A DNA stretch of 64,000 bases from Dromiciops gliroides (GCF_019393635.1 NC_057862.1:481930669-481994668); one strand, 5' to 3'. Shown: positions 1 to 12,669, numbered from the stretch's first letter. Numbers and translations are program-made. Notes: generated from the letters alone by a model not told the origin.

Positions 1-104
1 GCCAAAAGAGGTATGGTGACTCCTTCAAGGTCACAAAGATGGAAATGGACAGACTCCATATGACAAAGGGGAGTGTGAGTGTGTATGTGTCTGTGTGTAT
101 AGAT

Positions 105-163
<59 letters not shown>
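105..163. repeat. (GATA)n microsatellite
   Basis: About 14 perfect GATA units, preceded at 70-100 by a short GT-rich stretch. Long and pure, so probably length-variable. Confidence 0.97.
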
Positions 164-166
164 GAA

Positions 167-942
167 ATAGATATAAATAGCACTTTCAAAGCCCAGACTG
201 ACAGTTTTGCATTATGAAAGCTTTATTACCCAGAAAGATCAGAAATTGAGAAAAAAGATACCTTTTTCCTCAAATCTGAGGTCATTTTAAGGCTCCTTTC
301 AACTTGGAGGTAGAAAATAATTAGCCTCATAACCTTTTTTAATATTTTAAACACTTATTTCCCCCTCTACATTTTTTTATTCCAAGCCGATGAAAATTAT
401 TCATCTTTTTATTACAGCAATAAATTATACTTCTAGGTACTTAGTAGTTGAAACAAAAATAAAGTAACTTTAAAAGTGTTTTTCTACTTCATAACAGGTT
501 TAATTTTGCCTGTGTGTGGTTTTCATCAATTATCATTTCTCTTTTAAAAATTGTGACAATTTTTCAGTTCATGAAAAGGGCTCATTTCTTTTTATTTTAT
601 GAAGTTTCTCCTAAATGAATACAATTTAATAAGAATCAGGTGGAAGAAAATTTAGATAATGTATGCTGAATTCTACAAATGGAAAAGAATACCATTTAAT
701 TCTGAACCTCAGACCACTGCCATTTGTTGGCAATTAAAGTATGAAAACCAACAAAACTGGTCTATTTACATATGACAGTGATGTAATGGAGAAAACAACT
801 ATAAAGACAACAAAACAATAAAATGCATACAACACATTCAAAATCTTGCAGGTACTAAACATGGTAGTTTACATAAGTCATTTAATATTTCTAAGCTTAA
901 TTGTTAGCATCTTTAAAATGGTTTTCATAAGTTTGTTGAAAT
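167..942. other. unique AT-rich sequence, nothing recognised
   Basis: No repeat family, open frame of note or RNA gene is visible. The sequence is AT-rich and non-repetitive by eye. Confidence 0.5.
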
Positions 943-957
943 GAAAGTATCTTTTAT

Positions 958-1114
958 TTTGTTTTTTTGTGGTTTTTTTTTTAGGCAACGGGGGTTAAGT
1001 GACTTGCCCACGGTCACACAGCTAGTAAATGTCAAGTGTTTGAGGCCGGATTTGAACTCAGGTACTCCTGAGTCCAGGGCCGGTGCTTTAACCACTGCGC
1101 CATCTAGCTGCCCC
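958..1114 (-). mobile_element. marsupial tRNA/core SINE
   Basis: The tail is the T-run near 971-983 and the tRNA-like head (CTAGCTGCCCC on this strand) ends at 1114. A perfect 15-bp target duplication GAAAGTATCTTTTAT lies at 943-957 and 1115-1129. The short open frame over it is a by-product of the SINE. Confidence 0.95.
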
Positions 1115-1229
1115 GAAAGTATCTTTTATAAACACTCCATAAATGTAAGATCTGGAATTCAGCTGTGAGAATTATTTCCCTTTCTCTGATGGGCAATGTT
1201 GCTATTATCTTTATCCCTATATGCTCTAG

Positions 1230-1800
1230 CCTTACTTAATGACTCAGTCAAGGATTTGCCAGGTATCACTGTGATAGGTTCTGAGAATAAAAAGACAAAA
1301 ATGATACTATCTATTCTCTAGAAGTTTGTATTCAGGTGAAGACAATATTCACAGAAAAAGAGAGATGAGGACATTTTGTTTGGGAGGACAGGAAAGATCA
1401 CACATAGACGGTGACAATTGGCCTAGGCTTTGAAATTAACTAGTGATTCTAAACAGTAGAAATGAGGAAGACCCTCATTCCACCTTGGCAGAACGAAGTG
1501 GAAACAGCCAGAAGAAAAGGTACAGAGAAGGGTAAATTTGGGCCATACTGAGGAACACACAGAAAACCAGTTGGATCAAAGAGTTTGTGAATAACATAAA
1601 ACAAGGCTTGGAAAAGGTGGGTTGGGGTGAGATTTTGAAAGGCAGCAAATGCCCAAAGCAAGAGTACATACCTGAACCTCAAGGTAATAGATGTTTTAGA
1701 CTTTATTGAATAATAGAGTGGCATGGCCAGACCTGTACAGTAGGAAAATTGTTTTGTCAGCTGTATGGAGAAAATGGGTGGGAAAAGAAGGGAGGTCAAT
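1230..1800 (-). mobile_element. L2-like LINE 3' region, antisense
   Basis: The plus strand reads like the reverse complement of the L2 3' region: ageing words such as ATAGGTTCTGAGAATA, then purine-rich text with GGTGGGTTGGGGTGAGATTTTG. Open frames on the minus strand here are fragments of this element, not genes. Boundaries approximate. Confidence 0.55.
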
Positions 1801-2034
1801 CCTAGTCGAAAACTTTAAAAATGAGTATTCTCATTTGCCCTTCCCCTTCTTCCCCTCAGAGCAATGACTAGCAAGATTTCATTTCCCAGGGTTTTCTGGA
1901 GTGCATGGTTCAAAGTAATATGTATAATGGAGAGGGGAGAGATTGAGGCAGGGGAAAAGTTAGGAGCTGCCAGAATGATTTGTTTTAAATGTTATGTTTA
2001 TTCTGCTATTGCTCTGATTATGTGCCCACTGACT

Positions 2035-2380
2035 TGATTTACCTTATTAAATCAAGCTGCAATCCCTTAGCCTAGTATTCAAGATAGCCCATAGTACTGT
2101 CACATGAATACCCTAAAAAAATTACCCTCATACTCACATGCTTTGCCCCCTAAATTTCATTTAGACAGTTTGTCCTTGTCCTTATATTATAATTTTACAA
2201 GTATGTGTTTATCATTCTCTTGTTTTATGGTCCTTAGCACTTGCGTGTCATTTTGATTATTAATTTTGAGTTACTTGAACAGCTTTATTTTCTTTTACCC
2301 ATTGAAGTCTATGCCTTGTCTCCTAAATCCACTGTAAGCTTCTCAAAAGCATGGACTGTTTCTTCCATATTTTTGATATT
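2035..2380 (+). mobile_element. L2-like LINE fragment
   Basis: Plus-strand L2 words are recognisable (AGCCTAGTATTCAAGATAGCCC, then CTGTAAGCTTCTCAAAAGCATGGACTG). Diverged, no coding capacity. Confidence 0.5.
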
Positions 2381-2384
2381 CAAT

Positions 2385-2520
2385 CAATTGATCATTGAAT
2401 AACTATTTATTAACTGTCTTCTATATATGAGGCCCAGGATATAGAGAAAAAAAACTGAAACAGTCCCTGCCTTCAAAATGTTTGAAGATATAATGATATG
2501 TACAGAAATAGAAGATATAA
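2385..2520 (-). mobile_element. L2 3' end, antisense
   Basis: Reads as the reverse of the L2 terminus: ATTGAATAACTATTTATTAACTG followed by CAGTCCCTGCCTTCAAAATG. An ancient fragment. Confidence 0.5.
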
Positions 2521-2524
2521 AATG

Positions 2525-3190
2525 TATTGTACTTAAACATTTCTGATTCCCCCAGCTGCTGGTCCCACTCCACTCCCAATTTATTAGACTCCTCTAAAAT
2601 ATAGTCCAATGTATTTGCATGGCATAATATTGACCCTGAATTTTTGAAGGCTAATCCAGTTTGGCAGGTTATTACATTCAGCAAAGGTTTCAAATAAGAC
2701 CCTGACAAGAGACTAAATATGCTTGCTAAGGATCAGACCCCATAAAAATGGATGTTTTTTTTTTCCACAAAGAGGCTTAACGCCTGATGTTTTTGTTTTG
2801 TTTTGTTTTAGTCATGACAACCCATGAAACTATAGAACCATATACTATCATATGCAGCCCCCTTCCAATCCTACAGTATTGGTGACAGAGTAGAAAAAAA
2901 GGGGGAATTAAGTATAAAGAGTTACATCTATACATTTTGACCATATTCTTTGAGCATTTATCTATGGGAATGACTCTTATTCTTATAAATTTGAATCAAT
3001 TTATTATATATCTTGGAAATTATATACATTAGAGAAATGTACTACAAAATTTCCCTAGTTACTTATTTCCCCTTCCAAATTTTTACTACATCAGATTTGG
3101 TTGTGCAAAAACTCAAATTTCATATAATCAGAGTTGTATACTTTTAATTGTGTGTGAATCCATTTATGGTGAACTCTTTCCCTAGCCATA
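2525..3190. other. unique sequence, nothing recognised
   Basis: AT-rich non-repetitive sequence with short homopolymer runs only. Confidence 0.4.
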
Positions 3191-3199
3191 GATTCTAAA

Positions 3200-3480
3200 T
3201 ACAGTGTCTAATAAAGGTAATCTCTTAGGGAAGGCACCTAAAATCAAGGAGGACAGGAAAGGTTTTCTTGCAGAAAGTGGTATTTACCTAACATTTGAAA
3301 GATGCTAGGGAAGCAGGAGGAGGTGGTAAGGAATGGACAAAGTTCCAGGCATTGGGGATAATGAGTGAAAAACACAAAGTTAAAAGATGGGACTATCATA
3401 TTTGAGGAAAACATCAAGGGACTTTCCATTTTGAGGTTTCTTTTTGGTGCATTACTCATGGAATCTGTTTTCAATTTGCT
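3200..3480 (-). mobile_element. L2-like LINE fragment, antisense
   Basis: Shows the antisense L2 text pattern (GGAAGGCACC, GATGCTAGGGAAGCAGGAGGAGG, AAGTTCCAGGCATTGGGG). Low-confidence family call; no coding potential. Confidence 0.4.
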
Positions 3481-3483
3481 CTC

Positions 3484-4940
3484 CTGTAAGAGTTCTAGGT
3501 GGGTTTCATTTATAATTTCTTGAAATATGGTATTTTTATCACTGTAGTCAAATATCCAATAATTATTAGATTCTTTTTAACTTATTCTTCCCATTTTATT
3601 TTTGATATTATATTTCTCATATTTTTTCATTTTCAGTCTTTTGATTGTTTAATTTTTAATTTTACAAAGTTTTAAGATCTTATGTGAAGTTTTCGACTGT
3701 CTTGTAATGTATTAATTTTATTTACCATTCTCTCTCTCTCCCCTCTCTCTCTTTCTCTCTTTTGCTCCCCTTCTTCCTCCCTCCCTCTTTCTCTCCTTTC
3801 TACCTCTCATTTCTCCCTCTTTTTCTTACAGGTTCTCCTGCCATCCCTTTATTTAGGACTTTTTTTCCCCTCTAAGGCTTTATCTGAACTTGTGGGATCC
3901 TTTTTTAAAAGTTACCTGGGTATCTCTCAAACCAAAGTACTTCTTCATTATATTGTTTCCCATGGTTTTTTTGTTTGTTTGTTTTTTACCTTATCCACCT
4001 CAGTATCTAGGTCAGAGTGCCTGAGTTTGGGTCAGGTTCCACAAGTAAATAGCCTGAGCTGGTCCTGAGTATACTGGCCCCAGGCTAGGTCCCACAGAGG
4101 ACTCTGTGGCTGCTCTAGTGTTTGGCATCATCTATGGGGCTTTTTTGTCAGAGGGGTCTGGGACCTCATCCTAGTTTAGACTCTGCCTTTCTTGCTGCTA
4201 GGTATAAGGACTACTTCTGTGCTGGATTTCCACCACAGGCTTCAGGGATTATTTTGTTTGTATCTTGCCTCAGGTCTAATGCCTGTAGCTGGACATGATC
4301 CACTATGAACAGCTGAGATTTCTTTCTCTGGCTGGGCAGTTCTAATTTTAAGGAAGACTCCAAATGACTTTAGTCACTATTGAGCTAGGCTGGGTTCCTA
4401 CTAAGTTCAGGCAGAGGGTGCCATCCTGAATCTTCCTGGAACTCTCCAAAGTTGCTTTCTCTAGCTAGGCTCTTGCACTCAACAATTTCTGGGGAGGACT
4501 AAACCAAGGTTGAGTGCTGTTGTACTCAGTCAGGGAGGAGCTGTGCTATACTATTGCAGCCTTCAGGCTTGGGGAGAAAGATTCAAATGAGGTAGGCTGA
4601 GCAGGCTTTGCAAGGAGAGTGCTAGACTAGTGTAAAGTTTTCAGCTGCTACCTGTAGGCTGTCTCCTGGGCTTAGATTTTGATATGCATTGACTTTTCTA
4701 TCCCCAGGATTTCCTTAGGACTCTATGTTGATTCCTTCATTGAATGGCAGAGGCTAGAGGTGATTCTTCTTTTTTCTTACCAGAATGGTGCATTGGTAGG
4801 TCCCAGTGTAACATTTTCTGGGCATGTGGGAAGCTCTGCACTGTAGCACTCTGCTACTTTAACAGGTAGCTGAGATGGTTCTCTGGTGGAGGCACTTTAT
4901 TTCCAGGGTGCTTCACCATCACTGAGAGTATTCTAACAAC
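3484..4940 (-). mobile_element. degenerate L1 5' half (ORF1 to 5'UTR), antisense
   Basis: Positions 3490-3700 align by eye with the antisense ORF1 region of the L1 at 34-36.8 kb (shared order of TTTCTTGAAATATGGT, GTAGTCAAA and the Leu/Phe-rich text). A CT-rich simple tract sits at 3729-3828. Then 3980-4930 is a relatively GC-rich block resembling L1 5'UTR sequence. Old and highly diverged. The 5'UTR assignment is inference. Confidence 0.4.
3729..3828. repeat. CT-rich simple sequence
   Basis: Pyrimidine tract of CTCTCT, CCCTCCCTC and TTTCTC words, lying within the degenerate antisense L1. Confidence 0.85.
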
Positions 4941-5103
4941 TGTTGCATGATTTTGATCCATTGTTCAGTACTATATCTAATATATTACAGAAATCCTGTC
5001 AATAGAATTTCAAGATATGAGATTATTAAGTAATAAAAAAAGTGTGACAAACAAACCTTTGGTGTGGGTAATGCCAAAAAAAAAAAGGATTCAATATTTT
5101 TTC

Positions 5104-5276
5104 TTTGTTTTATTTTTATTTTTTGGAGGGGGGGTAGTGAAGGGACAATGATACTTAAGTGACTTGTCCAGGATCATAGGGCTAGTAACTGTCAAGTATC
5201 TGAGGCCAAATTTGAACTCAGGTCCTCCTGAATCCAGGGTCAATGCTTTATACACTGTGCCATCTAGCTGCCCCAA
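5104..5276 (-). mobile_element. marsupial tRNA/core SINE
   Basis: Diverged copy ending in CATCTAGCTGCCCC. Imperfect 16-bp duplication at 5088-5103 and 5277-5292 (14 of 16 matching). Divergence of both body and duplication marks an older insertion. Confidence 0.88.
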
Positions 5277-5292
5277 GATTTAGTATTTTTTC

Positions 5293-5910
5293 ATACAAAA
5301 TGCTTGATTTTTCTACAATGAATTAATTTTTCCACTGTATTTTGACAAAATATAGAAGAAGCACCCTGAAACTTTTTTTATTCTGGATTAAAATCATTAG
5401 TATTCTTTTGTTACACAGATTGAATATCTTCAGTAGTGTTAAATTCAATTAAATATGAATTTCTAAGGTAACATAATGCCTTAAAAATACAAATTAATAT
5501 TGTCTTTGTTGAATTTGTGTTTTATTTGTTTAAAATATTGCTCATTTACATATTACTCTGATTTGAATTTCACTCAGGAGTTTTTGCAGGCTGAGTTTGA
5601 GACCACTGGAATTAGAATATGGATTTCTACTCACTAGGAAAGATTGCTAAAGAAGCTTTAAATTGCTGTTGGATAATACCACCATATTTGTTATTTTTTC
5701 AATCAAGTACATTTACTTAGAGGCCTCTGACAATTCTAAAATGAATATCTGTGGGCCCATATAATTCACCTTTTGCTGTAATAGCCATCTCATGCCATTC
5801 TATTGGTTTCCTGTATTCTTGAACCTGAGCCGTCCTAATGACATCAAAATGTTATATGCTTATTGCTACCTCTCCTCTCTTATCTGCTATAGTATGAATC
5901 TCTGGCTGAA
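5293..5910. other. unique sequence, nothing recognised
   Basis: No repeat or gene recognised between the SINE and the next L1. Confidence 0.4.
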
Positions 5911-7110
5911 AGTCTTTTTTTTTTCCATAAAGGTATTTTATTATTTTCTAGGTACATGTAGAGATAGTCTGCAACATTTGATTTATAAGATTTCTAGTTT
6001 CAATTTTTTCTCCCTCCCTCCTCTCCATTCCCCCCTCCCCCAAGACAGCCAGCAATCTGATATAGCTTATATATGTACAATCATGTCAAACATACTTCTG
6101 CATTAGTCATGCTGTGCAAGAAGAATCAGAGCAAAAAGGAAAAACTTCAAAAAGAAAAACAATAAAAAAATAGAGATAGTATGATTCAATCTGCATGTAG
6201 ATTCCATAGTTTGTTGGTTTGTTTACTTCTTTTTCTGGATTTGGAGAGTATTTTCCATCATGAATCTCTTAGAACTCTCTTGGACCATTGCATTGCTGAG
6301 AAGAGTCAAGTCTATCACAGTTGATCAAAACAAATGTTGTTGATACTATGTCAATATGCTCTGGTTCTGCTCATCTCACTCAGCATCAGTTCATGTAAGT
6401 CCTTCCAGGTTTCTCTGATATCTGCCTGCTCATTGCTTCTTACAGCCACAATAGTATTCCATTACATTCATATACCACAAACTTGTTCAGCCATTCCCCA
6501 ATTGATGGGAATCCCCTCAATTTCCAATTCCTTGCCACCACAAAAAGAGCAGCTTAAAAATATTTTTACATGTGGGTCCTTTTCCCTTTTTAAGATCTCT
6601 TTGGGAAAAAAACCTAATAGTGGTAATGCTAGGTCAAAAGGTATGCACAGCTTTATAGTCCATTGGGCTTAATTCCAAACTGCTCTCCAGAATGGTTGGA
6701 TCATTTCACAGCTCCATCAACAATGCATTAGTGTTCCATTTTTTCCTCAGCTTCTCCAACATTTATTATTTTACTTTTTTGTCATATTAAACAATCTGAA
6801 TGGTGTCAGGTAGTACCTCAGGGTTGTTTTAATTTGTATTTCTCTAATTAATAGTGATTTAGAACATTTTTTCATATGACCATAGATAGCTTTGATTTCT
6901 TCATCAGAAAACTGCTTGTTCATATCCTTTGACTGTTTCTCAATTGGGGAATGATGTGCGTCATTACAAATTTGATTTACTTCCCAATATGTTTTAGAAA
7001 TGAGGGCCTTTGTCAGAAATGCTGACTATAAAAATTGTTCCCAGCTTTCTGCCTCCCTTCTAATTTTGGATGCATTGCTTTTATTAGTACAACAAAAACA
7101 CTCTGCTATT
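5911..7110 (-). mobile_element. L1 3' part: 3'UTR and ORF2 C-terminus, antisense
   Basis: A T-run at about 5911-5920 marks the poly(A) end. The sequence then reads antisense through the L1 3'UTR and the ORF2 C-terminal region, recognisable from the shared CCATTCCCCAATTGATGGG, CTCAGCATCAG and TTTCTCAATTGGGGAATG words found in the other L1 copies here. Frames are broken. It is joined directly to 5'UTR sequence at about 7111. Confidence 0.75.
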
Positions 7111-7450
7111 TGCTTATGCATATATAGCAGAGTTCTTACCATTCAACATTCACAGTTATTATTACTAACTTGACTATGGCAAAGAGCTTCTTGCTGACTT
7201 TCCCAGATACCCTCCATGCTGAGCTGTGCTGTGGTGCACTGCACTACCCTTTTCCCTGAGTGAGACCGACCTTTACTGAAGTCTTCTAAATTATCTCAGA
7301 GGAATGTGTCTATCTTTTTGAAGGTTCTGTAATTTCAGAATCTTTTTAGAAGCTTGATTTAATGTTCTTGTTGATGGAACCAAAGGAGAGCTCAGGCAAC
7401 GTGTTGGCTTGTCTCTGCCATCTCGACTCTTCCTTCCGTGCTGCCAAGGT
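7111..7450 (-). mobile_element. L1 5'UTR, antisense, joined to ORF2 end
   Basis: Contains the 5'-terminal L1 words shared with 36640-36838 (GAGTGAGACCGACCTTTACTGAAGTCTTCTA; CTGCCATCTCGACTC near the end). Because ORF2 C-terminal sequence abuts it, most of ORF1 and ORF2 is missing. The element is internally deleted rather than 5'-truncated. Confidence 0.6.
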
Positions 7451-8019
7451 TTTTGTCATCTTCCAGTGTCTTTTTGATTAGTTGAATTTTAGGTCCTGGC
7501 TCATCTTAATTAGCCCTCCCACAGTACTGCACATAATTTTATGTGATAATATATTTACTGAACAGTTGCACAATAAGGATTAGTTCAGGCTATTATTAAG
7601 AATTAGTGAATAACTATGGAAATTCACCTGAAAACATAGCTTGTTGAGAACATAGAGAAAGAAATGTAAGACACTGGGGAATGGTGGCAACTCTTTCAGA
7701 TTGGGGAGTAAAATGGAGAATCTGGGTTATTCATCACATTCTACATTTTCTTTTTGGCAACCCCTTCCCCAGTTCTCACACTAGTTGGATAAAACTGTTC
7801 TTAGATGCAGTAAATATCTGATGTGTGAGTACAAAAAAGGTCTGAGTTTTTGCGTAGTAAGAGGAATTGGAACTAGGTTGTTACTGATTCCATCTAGAAA
7901 TATCTCCTTTATACTATATTTATTTCCTGTGAATGCCCAATAGTTGTTAATTAGCGGCTGAAGCTATATCTAACTCCCTGCTCCAAAGAAAAAAATAATA
8001 GCAGCTAGGAGGTGCAGTT
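7451..8019. other. unique sequence, nothing recognised
   Basis: Non-repetitive AT-rich sequence. Confidence 0.4.
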
Positions 8020-8230
8020 TATAAGAGTGTATTACTTATCTACTGTCAGGAAAAGCAGTTCTAACCTGGTCTTAGACACTAAGTATGGGAATCTGGAAAG
8101 GAACTTAACCACTGTTTCCATTTTACTCATCCATAAAATGAGGATACAACAGCACTTCCCTTGCATGGGGATGGTGAGGATAAAAAGAGTCAATATTTGT
8201 AGACTCCTACATGAAAACTAGCTGCTGTTG
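8020..8230 (+). mobile_element. MIR-family SINE
   Basis: Shows the MIR core and 3' half: TTTACTCATCCATAAAATGAGGATA, then GATGGTGAGGATAAAAAGAGTCAATATTTGTA. Ancient, no target duplication visible. Confidence 0.65.
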
Positions 8231-8347
8231 TTGTTATGTGGGCAAGTTTGAAGACTAAATTTATTTCTCTTTTCATGATGAATTTGTTCTAAATAGAATA
8301 TATGTATATAAATGGGCTATCTCCAAATATATAAAACATAAAGAATG

Positions 8348-8793
8348 TGTGAGAGTCAGGGTGCCACCCCCATGCTGAGAAAGACATTGTGAGAACCAGG
8401 ACAATGCCCCCCTGAGGAGAAAGCATGTGATTAGCATCCAGAAGTTACATCTATTCATAGAACAATTACATTTATTCATAGAACCACCTGTAAGTCATGT
8501 CAATTAATGCTACCAGTCAATTAGGTTGGAGCTGTGTGTGAGGACCACTCCTCTTGTGGTCCTGCAGGAAGCTAGGAGAATTCTCTAGGAGAATGGGGAA
8601 GCTTTCTTTTGGTCAGAGATCTTGGTGGCAGCTGCAGGGCTAGGGTAGCTAGGCTTTTCCTTTCTGAATTCCACATGTTCTTCCTGTCTCTTTTGCTAAC
8701 TTCTCATATACTTTAATAAATGCTTAATGCCCAAAGACTGGTGCTATAAGTTTCTAATTTATGGTGACCACACATTAGATTTTAGTCATAACA
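8348..8793 (+). mobile_element. solo ERV LTR, same family as 46-49 kb provirus
   Basis: Begins TGTGAGAG and ends ATAACA. AATAAA lies at 8715-8720, followed by the U5 words GTGCTATAAGTTTCTAATTTATGGTGACCACACATTAGATTTTAG that recur in the LTRs at 16.5, 20.6, 46.1 and 49.0 kb. No internal retroviral sequence follows, so it is a solo LTR. I could not identify its target duplication. Confidence 0.75.
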
Positions 8794-8869
8794 GATTTAA
8801 ACATCACAAATGGGACAATGGGTCAGTAGATTACTATAAAAGTTAAAATTATATAATAATCACAACTCC

Positions 8870-9040
8870 CTAGGTTAGATACTGCACATATGATTCATCC
8901 TCATTTTTTACAGGTAAGGAAACTTGAAATCAGACAAGCAAAGTAATTTGCCTAAGATCTAATAACTATGTGAAAACCTGAGGCAGGATTTGAACTCAGG
9001 TCTCATGATTGGAACCCTTTCATCAGTATCTTAGGCTGCC
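8870..9040 (-). mobile_element. MIR-family SINE, antisense
   Basis: Antisense MIR text: CCTCATTTTTTACAGGTAAGGAAACTTGAAA, AGTAATTTGCCTAAGATC and GGATTTGAACTCAGGTCTC. Confidence 0.65.
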
Positions 9041-9744
9041 GAACTTCATCAGGACATTTTCAGGCTGGAGTCAAAATGTGTCTGAATATAAACTAGAAAT
9101 ATGCAAATTATATTCTTCCCCTTCTCATTCTCTGATCCAATTTGGCTGCCCTATCTAAAGCCTTATCTACACATGATGCCAATCAACAACTCTGCAGTTG
9201 ATTGCTCTTGTTTCTTTGCCAACAGAATTGAGTGCATGAAATTTTGTAAATTGTAAAGACAAATAACTTTCCATGTGTGTATAACTAGGGTTTTTTTTTC
9301 AGATATTTCTTTAAGAAAAGAATTAGATTGACTACAAGAAATGCAAATGAAAGTTCTGAACAAATAAGAAAATATTGAAATGGTTAGTTCAATGATGCCT
9401 AAAAACTTATTTTTTTTTAAGATTTTGCTTCGCTATTCTGAATTTGACAAAGAAAAACAAACATGAAATGATGATATGAAAAAAGAGGAAATTGAGTTTG
9501 TATGAATTCATGAATCCCATTACACATAGCTTGTTTTTAATAGACCAAATTCAGCATATTCATTCAAAAATTTCCCTATTTGTTTCTGCTATTTTCTGAA
9601 CCTTCTGTTATCTTCTCTGTATTTTAATGCCTAATTGGTTACATTTTCCTTTCTTAAATGGGGAGAGACATCACTATTCCTACCTCCAATTTTGCCACTA
9701 CCAATTAAAAAAAAAAACTTTTAAAAAATTTAGCATGGGTCAAA
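9041..9744. other. unique sequence, nothing recognised
   Basis: AT-rich with several A or T runs. No repeat family recognised. Confidence 0.4.
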
Positions 9745-10440
9745 TGATATGAATTTGTATGACTTTCTGAAGATCTGGCCCCACTACATCCAGACAAAAT
9801 GCTTCATCATTGGAATTGGTTTGTCATTTGCATTGACCAGAAGTATTTCAAAGTTCTTTTTTCTTTACAATATTGCTGTAATCATATAAAATTGTTCTTT
9901 TAGCAATGCTCATTTTACTTGGCACACGTTCTAATAGAACTCAAGTTTTGCTTAAACTCATCCCTATCATCATTTATTGCATCATATTAATATTATATTA
10001 CATTCATACACTATAATGTGTTGATCCATTTCCCAATAGATGGGCAATGATGGTTACTGTTGGTAAAATTCAGAAAGGTGAATAATTTTCTGTTTTCATA
10101 ATATCTTGCTATTTTACAGATTATAACTTCAATTATTCTAATTAAATCATCATTTTCTCTAAATGGACCAGTAGATCATCTACAAATAGCAAGGTATTTT
10201 CTTTTTTTTTAATCTGTGATTATTCTCTGCATTTTTCTTGTAATAGTCAATATTTTTATATTTGTATCAATATTAGTTTTGATAATGGGCATCTTTGTAT
10301 TGTGTCTAATCTTATTGGAAAGTTTTCTAGCAATTTCTCAGTAGATATAAAGCTATTTTCTGGTTTTATCTGTGAGTGTGCATGTTTATTTTGATACAAA
10401 TAATTATACTAATGAAAGTTACACTAATTTTTATTTTTTA
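9745..10440 (-). mobile_element. degenerate L1 ORF2 fragments, antisense
   Basis: 9950-10080 resembles the antisense ORF2 C-terminus (CATTTCCCAATAGATGGGCAATG). 10090-10440 resembles the antisense reverse transcriptase region: the antisense of the F-x-D-D motif at about 10172-10183 (AGATCATCTACAAATAG) followed by GGGCATCTTTGTATTGTGTC and CTTATTGGAAAG, in the order expected for L1. Heavily decayed. Confidence 0.5.
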
Positions 10441-11108
10441 TTTATAACAGAAATCAATATTTTCTCAGGGTCTTTTGCATCTCTTAATAAAACTATGTAA
10501 GTTTCAGCAGAAGTGGAACTAAGATGGCAGAGTGAAACTAGGAAGCCTGCCTGAGCCTCTCCCAAATTTACCATCAGATATAGTGTTAAATTAAGCCTCT
10601 CAAAATATCTTGGAGATGCAAAACCTGCAAAAACACAACCATCACAATAACAAAACAAAACAAAACAAAAATGGAGTGAAACAATTTTCTGAAAAGACAA
10701 CCCAGAAGATCTTCAGGAAAGGTCTGTTTCATCTGGGTAAAAGGGGAGCACAGCTCAGTGCAGAGAGTGTCTGTGCAAGCCAGAGAAACAACTCTTAGCC
10801 ACAGCACAGATCAGCAGTTTAAGGACTGAGGTCCTAGCTCAGCAAGCTAGTGGCAGAGCAAACTTGTTATGAGGCCTTGCAGCCCCAATGCAGAAGGCGA
10901 TCTTTAAGTGGGTCATCTGCTCCCCAACAGGACCAATAAGGCTGGGCCCCCCTCCAGTGCAGTAAGCAAGCTGCAAGCTTCTGAGGTTTCAGAGTCAGAA
11001 AGTCAGTGATTCAGCACCAGGACCCCAATGCAAAAGAATCTTGGAACAGTATAAAACTGTACTCCAGAAGCAGAACTCAATCTTAAAAGGCACAAAGGAG
11101 GCTGAAAT

Positions 11109-12010
11109 ATGAATAAGAAACAGAAAAGAACCCTCACCATTGAAAATTACTATGGCAATAGGGAGGATCAAGCATAAACTCAGAAAAGGACAATGATAAA
11201 ATGCCTTAAAGGGTAAGAAGAATTGGTCTCCAGACCAAAAAGCCCTCTTGGATAAGCTCAGAAAAGGATTTTAAAAACCAAAGAAGAGGGGGAAAAGAAG
11301 TTAATAGCTTGGAAAAAAGAATATAATCCCTTAAAAATGCACAATGGCCAAATGGAAAAGGAGATGAAAAAGCTGACTGGGTAAAATAGTTCCTTAAGAA
11401 TCACAATTGGGCAGATGGAAGATAAGGACTTAATGAGAGTATAGGGAGAAGTAAAGAGGAAGAAAATAATAGAAAATTGGAAGAAAACATAAAAATAACC
11501 TTAACAGAAAAAAAAGATAGATCTGGAAAATAGATCCAGGATGGACAATCTAAGAATAATTGGACTACATGAGGACGATTAACAAAAAAAGAGGACTAGA
11601 AAGCATGTTTCATGATATTTTTGAGGAATACTGCCCCAGTGTCTTAGAAGCAGAGGAAAAAAAACATCATTGAAATATTCCACCAATCACCTCCTGAAAT
11701 AGACCCCAAAAGGAAAACTCCAAGGAAGAGTAGAGCCAAATTCTGAAATTATCAAGGTAAAGAGAGAAATTACTGTAAGGAGCCAGAACCAATTTAAATA
11801 TTAACAAAAAAATAAGAACTACAAAAGACCTGGCAGCTTCAACAATAAAGGGTTAGAGGACTTGGAATATGATATTCTGGAGGGCAAGGAACTGGGGATT
11901 ACAACAGAATGTACTACCCAGAAAAATAAATCATAATCTTTAAGAGAAAAAGATGGAATTCAATGAAATAGGAGACTTTAAAACTTTCCTAATGAAAAGC
12001 CCATAACTGA
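11109..12010 (+). pseudogene. L1-A ORF1 (RNA-binding protein) relic
   Basis: The ATG at 11109 opens a Lys-rich start, and the frame is closed by TAA at codon 23. Further on, text typical of the C-terminal part appears (GGACTTGGAATATGATATTCTGG at 11859, shared with L1-B and with the antisense L1 at 35.1 kb). ORF1 normally makes a trimeric coiled-coil nucleic-acid chaperone. This copy has numerous stops and frameshifts. Confidence 0.6.
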
Positions 12011-12170
12011 ACAGAAAAGTCAATCTATAAATACAAGACTCGAGAAACTCATGAAAAGGTAAGAAGGGAAAAACAAAATAAAACATGCTACTCAATAAGG
12101 ATAAACGGTTGACATAACTACACAGGAAGATGATACTTTTAATTCTTAAGAGCTGTATCCTTTTAAAATT

Positions 12171-12316
12171 TTTATTCATTCATTCATTTATTTATTTTCA
12201 AATTTATTTATTAATTAATTCATTTATTCATTCATTCACTCATTCATTTCTTTTTGTTTGATATTTGTTTATTTATTTATTCATCTGTCTATCTATATGT
12301 TTGTTTATTTATTTGT
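12171..12316. repeat. (ATTT/CATT)n tetranucleotide tract
   Basis: Imperfect tetranucleotide repeat abutting the antisense L1 3' end. An equivalent AATA/AATG tract abuts the same 3' end in plus orientation at about 23081-23160. Confidence 0.9.
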
Positions 12317-12362
12317 CGTTTTCCAAGGGTACATGTATAAACAAATGTTCACACCAATTTTT

Positions 12363-12507
12363 TTTTTTTTTTGGTTTGGGCAATGAGTTAAGTGACTTGC
12401 CCAAGGTCACACAGCTAGTAAGTGTCAAGTGTCTGAGGCTGGATTTGAACTCAGGTACTCCTGAATCCAGGGCCAGTGCTCTATCCACTGTGCCACCTAG
12501 CTGCCCC
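12363..12507 (-). mobile_element. marsupial tRNA/core SINE
   Basis: Long T-run, then a full antisense SINE ending CTAGCTGCCC. Perfect 13-bp duplication CACACCAATTTTT at 12350-12362 and 12508-12520. Confidence 0.96.
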
Positions 12508-12669
12508 CACACCAATTTTTAAAAATTTGTGTTCTAAACTTTCTTCCTCCTTCCCTCCCCACATCCCCTTAAGAATTCAAGCAATTCAATAAAAATTACA
12601 CATGTGTAGTCATGCAAAAAGTTTCCACATGAATCAGGTTGTAAGGCAAAACAGACAAGACAAAACAAC

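Noticed and set aside
3980..4930. GC-richer block as an exon cluster or CpG island
   Set aside because: CpGs are few, frames are short, and it continues from antisense L1 ORF1-like sequence, so an old L1 5'UTR is the simpler reading.
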